The notes under the pieces: model-generated | Seen by the model: the letters and a program-made list of their open reading frames with translations, nothing else | What the model was told of the DNA's origin: nothing | Database searches by the model: none | Position numbers and translations under genes: made by a program | NCBI RefSeq assembly: GCF_902833045.1 | Contig: NZ_CADFDU010000004.1 | Coordinates: 186,001-250,000, forward strand | Length of the DNA: 64,000 nucleotides | Source: Burkholderia sp. BCC0322 | GTDB lineage: Bacteria > Pseudomonadota > Gammaproteobacteria > Burkholderiales > Burkholderiaceae | Reading direction: 5' to 3' | Shown: positions 59,926 to 64,000 of the stretch, in pieces | How positions within the stretch are numbered: the stretch's first letter is position 1 | Layout of the letters: every line of letters starts with the position of its first letter

Positions 59926-61293
59926 TCAATAATTCGATGTCGGCTCGGCGAAATTCTCGAACCGGGTTGTTGCGTTCTGGAATGCGAGCCGTACGGTGCC
60001 AATCGGCCCGTTTCGCTGCTTCGCAATGATGATTTCGGCCGTACCGCGATCTGCGCTGTCGGGGTTATAGACCTCATCGCGGTAGATAAAGAGGATCACG
60101 TCGGCATCCTGCTCGATCGCACCCGACTCGCGCAGATCGGACATGACGGGCCGCTTGTTTGGGCGATTCTCGAGCCCTCGATTAAGCTGCGACAGCGCGA
60201 TGATCGGAACGTCGAGTTCCTTCGCAATTTGTTTGAGTGCGCGCGATATTTCGGCGACCTCGGTGGCCCGCATTTCAGATCCGCCGCCGTCACCCGACAT
60301 CAGCTGCAGGTAGTCAACGACAATCATCCCGAGCCGGCCGCATTCGCGATACAAGCGCCGCAACTCGGACTTGAATTTCGACGGGGTGATCGCGGAGCTA
60401 TCGAGAATATGCACGGGCGCGTCGGCCATCAGCTCGACGCCACGCGTCAGGCGCGGCCAGTCGTCATCCTCGAGGCGACCGGTTCGCAGCCTGTTTTGGC
60501 TGATACGGGATGTCGACGCCAGCATGCGCATGGTCAACTGTTCGGTCGGCATTTCCAGCGACAAGACGCCGACGGGCAATCTCGACACGATGGCGACATG
60601 CTCTGCGATATTCATTGCGAGGGAGGTCTTTCCCATCGACGGCCGTCCGCCGACGATAATCAACTCACCGCCATGCATACCGTCGAGTCGCGCGTCTAAG
60701 TCGACAAATCCGGTCGGCGTTCCGGTGATCCCGCCGCGGTCCTCGCGGTGAAACAGCTCGTCGATGCGCTCGACCACACGCGTCAACGCTGGCTGCATTG
60801 GCTGGAAACTGTCTGCCGCGCGCTGGCCGCGATCCGACAGTCGCAGAAACGCCGCCTGCGCCGAATCTATAATCTCGGTCGCTTCGCGCCCGTTCGTGTT
60901 GTGGCATTGATCGATCACGGCACGAGCGGCGCGCACCGCACCGCGCAGTTGCGAACGCGACCGAACGATGTCCGCGTATCGGCTCAGATTTGCCGAGCTC
61001 GGCGTCGAATTGACAAGGTCGTTTAGGTATCGAAGCGGCTCCGAAACCTTCGCATGCGTCGCGCGCAGCTGCTCGAAAACGGTCAGCACGTCAGCCGGGC
61101 GCGAGCTGACGATCAGATGTTGAATAGCTGTGAAGATCGCGCGATGATCGCCGACCGTGAAATCGTCTGCGGACAGCTCCGCCGCGATCAGGTCGTATGC
61201 GCCGTTGTCGAGCATGAGCGCGCCTAGCACTGCCTGCTCGGATTCTACGGACGCAATTACCCCGCGCGCCTCAGCCTCATGGCTGGCGCCCAT
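59926..61293 (-). CDS. Replicative DNA helicase (DnaB family)
   Basis: A 455-aa protein. N-terminal DnaB domain (ESEQAVLGALMLDNGAYDLI), linker, RecA-like domain with Walker A GGRPSMGKTSLAMNIA, Walker B LGMIVVDYLQLM, the Arg finger region and ALSQLNRGLENRPNKRP. The phage carries its own helicase instead of a lambda-P-type loader. Confidence 0.93.
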   Translation of the reverse strand: MGASHEAEARGVIASVESEQAVLGALMLDNGAYDLIAAELSADDFTVGDHRAIFTAIQHLIVSSRPADVLTVFEQLRATHAKVSEPLRYLNDLVNSTPSSANLSRYADIVRSRSQLRGAVRAARAVIDQCHNTNGREATEIIDSAQAAFLRLSDRGQRAADSFQPMQPALTRVVERIDELFHREDRGGITGTPTGFVDLDARLDGMHGGELIIVGGRPSMGKTSLAMNIAEHVAIVSRLPVGVLSLEMPTEQLTMRMLASTSRISQNRLRTGRLEDDDWPRLTRGVELMADAPVHILDSSAITPSKFKSELRRLYRECGRLGMIVVDYLQLMSGDGGGSEMRATEVAEISRALKQIAKELDVPIIALSQLNRGLENRPNKRPVMSDLRESGAIEQDADVILFIYRDEVYNPDSADRGTAEIIIAKQRNGPIGTVRLAFQNATTRFENFAEPTSNY

Positions 61294-61320
61294 TGTTTCC
61301 CCAGATTCTTCGGAAGCGCG

Positions 61321-61827
61321 TTAGCGCGGATTAACGACCAAGGCGCGCGCAGTACACACGGCGACCTCGATTTGACGCTGGCTTTCGCGCGCGGCGCGTT
61401 CGATTGCCTCGACCTCATGCCGCTCGATCACGCCGTCTTCAACGGCCTTGTGAATTTCCTCAGCAAACCGACCGGCGTAGCTGCTGACTACCAGTGCGGC
61501 GGACACAAGCGCCGAAATGTCCTTGGTGCTTTCTCGCTGGATCGGCGCGCCGGCGACCAAGCCGAATCGTGCATTCAGTGCGTGCAGTGCGTCGAGCGCA
61601 TGGGGCTGATTTTTTTCCTGCATCCACTCGATCAACATTTCGAACATCTCGCCCGTGATGCGCGCACCTTCGACTTCACGCAACTTGAGCCGCAAGGATT
61701 CCCCGGTAATGTGAATCCCGCGTCGCTCGCTCAAATAGCGTGCCGCGTCGCCGACCTTCCCCGGGGTTTTCGATACTGATTTGTAAAGCACATCGGTCCA
61801 TTCGGAATCGCTGTAATAGTGAGCCAT
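61321..61827 (-). CDS. CII-like phage regulatory protein
   Basis: A 168-aa protein resembling the Phage_CP76 (CII) family: EWTDVLYKSVSKTPGKVGDAARYLSERRGIHITGESLRLKLREVEG, where the HTH lies in residues 20-50. Its position between Cro-type and replication genes is that of lambda cII. Confidence 0.65.
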   Translation of the reverse strand: MAHYYSDSEWTDVLYKSVSKTPGKVGDAARYLSERRGIHITGESLRLKLREVEGARITGEMFEMLIEWMQEKNQPHALDALHALNARFGLVAGAPIQRESTKDISALVSAALVVSSYAGRFAEEIHKAVEDGVIERHEVEAIERAARESQRQIEVAVCTARALVVNPR

Positions 61828-61916
61828 TTTTACCCTTGAATTTCACCGTTTTTCATGCTGTTAACCAAACTACGGATCGCATAACATTCAGTCACTCGAT
61901 CAACGGAGCCGGATTT

Positions 61917-62117
61917 ATGGATACAAACCATCCCTACGATTTCCGCTGCAATTTTTGCGGGTTCGTGCGTAAGGAGACGATCGAACGCGCCCTCAACGGC
62001 CGCTTAGATCCGCCGGTCTGGTGCCCGGAATGTCGTCGGACGATCGAACTCGATTACGACGATCTGGAAAAGCAAGCAAAGAAGGCGGGATTGATACCGA
62101 TCGACGACGGGGAATGA
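61917..62117 (+). CDS. Small zinc-ribbon protein on the opposite strand
   Basis: A 66-aa protein; ATG with GGAG upstream. Two Cys pairs, CNFC and CPEC, spaced 22 residues apart form a zinc ribbon, followed by an acidic helix. The sole + strand gene in this part of the early region; the last 125 bp overlap the end of the 61993-62301 minus ORF. Confidence 0.65.
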   Translation: MDTNHPYDFRCNFCGFVRKETIERALNGRLDPPVWCPECRRTIELDYDDLEKQAKKAGLIPIDDGE

Positions 62118-62301
62118 CGCGCCCATCCGGGCCGACAACTAAATCGGGTTCGGTGCCGGCGCGGATTAAGCGGCGCATATACTCCTCCTGAAGCCGATCG
62201 ACCCATCGAAAATTGTGTCGATACGCGAGCCGCGCAATCGGGCTGCGATGATGGATCAGCAGTATTCGGAGAACGGGCCAACGCGAGCGGGGGCGCGTCA
62301 T
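61993..62301 (-). CDS. Hypothetical protein coupled to Cro
   Basis: A 102-aa basic protein; its ATG overlaps the Cro stop (ATGA). The first 62 residues (RPRSRWPVLRILLIHHRSPI, RWVDRLQEEYMRRLIRAG) look protein-like; the C-terminal part is antisense to the zinc-ribbon gene. Confidence 0.45.
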   Translation of the reverse strand: MTRPRSRWPVLRILLIHHRSPIARLAYRHNFRWVDRLQEEYMRRLIRAGTEPDLVVGPDGRVIPRRRSVSIPPSLLAFPDRRNRVRSSDDIPGTRPADLSGR

Positions 62302-62537
62302 GCGGTCTCCTTTCGTTGGGCGAGCTCCGGCCAGATATCAGGGATCACATCCGCGGAGAAGAGATCAACTCTCCGAACCTGGCCATCCGTTTCTCGCTCA
62401 ATCGGCCAACCAAAAGGAATCGGCACGGGCCTTTTTTTGTTTGCCCATGCGCTGAGGTCTGACGCATGAGCGCCGATAGCAGCGGCCAATTTCACGAGTC
62501 GACCGCGCTCGGCGTCGAGATAGGTTCTGAGGTCCAT
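62298..62537 (-). CDS. Cro-like / YdaS-type regulator
   Basis: A 79-aa protein with a YdaS/Cro helix-turn-helix (LVKLAAAIGAHASDLSAWANKKRPVPIPFGWPIE). Divergent from the CI-like gene across an 85-bp operator region; it starts the early minus-strand operon. Confidence 0.8.
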   Translation of the reverse strand: MDLRTYLDAERGRLVKLAAAIGAHASDLSAWANKKRPVPIPFGWPIERETDGQVRRVDLFSADVIPDIWPELAQRKETA

Positions 62538-62545
62538 GCCGCAAC

Positions 62546-62609
62546 TTTAGCGAAACGCAAAAGCCTTGTCTATAGCGTTTCGCGCATATACGGCTTTAGC
62601 GTTTTGCTA
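62546..62609. promoter_or_regulatory. Operator cluster between Cro and CI genes (OR-like)
   Basis: Three related sites: TTTAGCGAAACGCAA (62546), TATAGCGTTTCGCGC (62571), TTTAGCGTTTTGCTA (62595), each a dyad around TAGCG-N3-CGCTA, spaced 24-25 bp. They overlap the divergent promoters. Confidence 0.75.
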
Positions 62610-62622
62610 TTGAATTGCAGAC

Positions 62623-63024
62623 ATGAAGGACATCGACCAAATACGTCGCGACAACCTCAAGATCATCGAATCTGAGCATGGTGGGCCGGCTGCTGCTGCC
62701 GCCGCCATCGGGATGTCTCACTCGCAATTTACCAACCTGCGAGACGGCGCCAAGGATTCGAAGACGGGCCGAGCTCGCGGCATGCGTGCAGTGACGGCGC
62801 GCAAAATCGAACAGAACATTGGCAAACCAGTCGGTTGGATAGACACCGACCACTCGGTCGACGCGTCTGCGAATTCTCCAGCCGCCCCTCCCGCCGGCTG
62901 GAATGAGCTCAACCCCAACCAACGCGCACAGGTCGAATCGTTTATCGGGTGGCTCTTAACGCAATCGCCAACACAACCCACCACTTTCCCTTCAAGCAGC
63001 AAGCGATTCGGCAAGGGCGGGTAA
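62623..63024 (+). CDS. CI-like repressor without peptidase domain
   Basis: A 133-aa protein. N-terminal HTH (GGPAAAAAAIGMSHSQFTNLRDGAKDSK), a Pro/Ala linker, then a short helical C-terminus (LNPNQRAQVESFIGWLL). It lacks the S24 Ala-Gly cleavage site and Ser/Lys catalytic pair of LexA/CI proteins, so RecA-stimulated self-cleavage is not expected. Confidence 0.72.
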   Translation: MKDIDQIRRDNLKIIESEHGGPAAAAAAIGMSHSQFTNLRDGAKDSKTGRARGMRAVTARKIEQNIGKPVGWIDTDHSVDASANSPAAPPAGWNELNPNQRAQVESFIGWLLTQSPTQPTTFPSSSKRFGKGG

Positions 63025-63279
63025 CGCCGTGTGCTTGTGACCGGGCCATGGCTCAAGACAATAGTCCGAAAACAGCCAGTCACGAGTCAAAATCAAACCG
63101 TCGCCATCGTCGGCCAAACCTATCACTGGCGGCCCCGCAAGCTCGCACTCCCACCTCCCGTCGAAATGTATCTGGACCACCTCAACGATGCGCCCAATAA
63201 GGGCCTCGTTGGGTGACCATACAACCCTCGCGACGTCCCCCGGCTTGCATCGTAAGCGTTTAATCGGTTCTTCTTTCAT
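62992..63279 (-). CDS. LexA-controlled hypothetical protein overlapping the repressor gene
   Basis: A 95-aa protein from the ATG at 63279 (alternative ATG at 63297). SH3/KOW-like beta protein: KRLRCKPGDVARVVWSPNEALIGRIVEVVQIHFDGRWECEL, ending with TRDWLFSDYCLEPW. Related small proteins occur in Burkholderia phages; function unknown. Convergent with CI, 33-bp 3' overlap. A LexA box lies 12-30 bp upstream. Confidence 0.65.
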   Translation of the reverse strand: MKEEPIKRLRCKPGDVARVVWSPNEALIGRIVEVVQIHFDGRWECELAGPPVIGLADDGDGLILTRDWLFSDYCLEPWPGHKHTALPALAESLAA

Positions 63280-63308
63280 CAACAGCCCCACCCTCATTAG
63301 CGCCGCAA

Positions 63309-63328
63309 TACTGTATGCATGTACAGTA
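63309..63328. promoter_or_regulatory. Near-consensus LexA box
   Basis: TACTGTATGCATGTACAGTA, a perfect palindrome around CTGT-N8-ACAG, directly before the 62992-63279 gene. Confidence 0.85.
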
Positions 63329-63452
63329 GTTTAATCAAAAAGACAGATTGCTTTCAACAACTGTCAGTCTTGTCAGGTTGCCTCCGGACGTACGAGCTCA
63401 TTCCGCTCGGCCCCGCTACCTGACGCCGCTCGTCGCCATTCGGCGTTACAAA

Positions 63453-63507
63453 TTTAGCGCAAGCTTTCGCGTTTCGCTATAGACAAGCGTTTCGCGTTTC
63501 GCTAAAG
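63453..63507. promoter_or_regulatory. Second operator cluster (OL-like)
   Basis: Further copies of the same site: TTTAGCGCAAGC (63453), CTATAGCGAAACGCG (minus, 63468-63482) and CTTTAGCGAAACGC (minus, 63494-63507), plus an extra half-site GCGTTTCGC at 63487. They precede the + strand operon starting at 63555. Confidence 0.7.
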
Positions 63508-63554
63508 TCCGTCTCGTCGCAGCATTGCCGCTGCAAACGACAGACGAGGCCCTG

Positions 63555-63695
63555 ATGCGTATCACCCTGTTCCAGCGCAGCGAACTCTCGTGCCCGAAAT
63601 CGTGTGCAGTGCATGCGCGTGACTGGCACCGGCTGGTCGCGCTCGCCCTGCTCTACCTGATCGCCAGCGCGATCGCCCCTGCATTCGGTATTTGA
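63555..63695 (+). CDS. Small membrane protein, first gene of + strand early operon
   Basis: A 46-aa protein; ATG with GAGG 7 nt upstream. One hydrophobic helix (RLVALALLYLIASAIAPAFG) after a Cys-containing basic head. Too short for family assignment. Confidence 0.5.
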   Translation: MRITLFQRSELSCPKSCAVHARDWHRLVALALLYLIASAIAPAFGI

Positions 63696-63702
63696 GGTGC
63701 AC

Positions 63703-63828
63703 ATGACCAAGCCAATGCCCCTCTGGAAAATCGTGCTGCTCTGGCTCGCCGTCGGCGTCGCATGCATCGCATGGACATACACCGACGAAGTGGCCGACGC
63801 ACCGAACTCGACCGCGTACAGCGCGTGA
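63703..63828 (+). CDS. Small membrane protein, second gene of + strand early operon
   Basis: A 41-aa protein; ATG with GAGGTG upstream, 7 nt after the previous stop. One hydrophobic helix (WKIVLLWLAVGVACIAWTY) and a polar tail. Confidence 0.5.
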   Translation: MTKPMPLWKIVLLWLAVGVACIAWTYTDEVADAPNSTAYSA

Positions 63829-63835
63829 GCACGCC

Positions 63836-64000
63836 ATGCAGAAAGCCCACCTGCCCACGCACCTGCTACGCGTCGAATGGCAGCTGCTCCACATGCGCGG
63901 CGATTTCGACACCGCGATCCAACGCGACAGCGTGCGCAAGACGCTCGAATCGTCGGCGCGCGCGAGGGAAATTCGCGAGCAACGGCGAGCAGCTGCGCGC
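63836..64000 (+). CDS. Hypothetical phage protein, cut by right edge
   Basis: 55 codons visible from the ATG at 63836. Helical, highly basic (HLLRVEWQLLHMRGDFDTAIQ, SARAREIREQRRAAAR). Third gene of the + strand operon. Confidence 0.45.
   Translation, partial: MQKAHLPTHLLRVEWQLLHMRGDFDTAIQRDSVRKTLESSARAREIREQRRAAAR

Overview
The window is high-GC DNA that looks like a Burkholderia cepacia complex replicon. The cepR-rsaM-cepI quorum-sensing locus at 24.4-26.5 kb is recognisable almost residue by residue, and in the type species this locus lies on chromosome 2. The remaining host genes (MdtNOP-type efflux, MgtC, AlkB, GspI/GspJ pseudopilins, TPR-glycosyltransferases, a giant adhesin) fit that assignment. 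The exact species is not resolved.

Host part, left to right. 1-14.7 kb (minus strand) is a surface-adhesin island: gspI-gspJ type II pseudopilin genes, three tandem TPR plus glycosyltransferase-9-like proteins, then the first 2143 codons of a filamentous-haemagglutinin-family exoprotein that runs off the left edge. The three transcription units share an 11-bp element (TACGGACCATT as written on the + strand) placed 120-160 bp upstream of the first gene of each. 15-17.5 kb carries a small hypothetical gene, an AlkB-family dioxygenase and a membrane-anchored metallophosphoesterase. 18.4-23.4 kb is a ytcA-mdtN-mdtO-mdtP efflux operon, with a 12-copy in-frame 9-bp repeat in mdtO. 23.7-27.3 kb holds mgtC, cepR, rsaM, cepI (with its cep box) and a conserved gene downstream of cepI. 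It ends in what looks like a short independent sRNA. 27.4-29.0 kb has a small membrane protein, a VOC-fold protein and a GNAT acetyltransferase.

From about 29.5 kb to the right edge the window is most of a lambda/HK97-like siphovirus prophage. Its left end carries cargo genes: a two-gene cassette ending in a TIGR02391 protein, an SRAP peptidase under a LexA box, a lipoprotein and a DNA adenine methylase. Then, all on the minus strand and read from right to left, come the lysis cassette (holin, M15 endolysin, Rz with nested Rz1), tail tip and tail genes (J, I, K, L, an inserted S74-chaperone tail fibre, M, tape measure, G/GT with a -1 frameshift, tail tube), head genes (closure, connector, capsid, ClpP protease, portal), terminases and an HNH nuclease. 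Upstream of those lie a sigma-r4-like late regulator (Q-type), a replication protein, a DnaB helicase and a CII-like regulator. A Cro/CI switch sits at 62.3-63.0 kb, flanked by two operator clusters. The start of the opposite (+ strand) early operon is cut by the right edge, and no integrase is inside the window.

How it works together. Several strong intrinsic terminators stand directly in front of late genes, which fits a Q-type antiterminator controlling the late operon. The CI-like repressor has no peptidase domain. Two near-consensus LexA boxes drive phage genes instead, one of them convergent with and overlapping the repressor gene, so induction may be coupled to SOS through LexA rather than through repressor self-cleavage. 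Most lines of reasoning here are motif and synteny based; no database search was possible.
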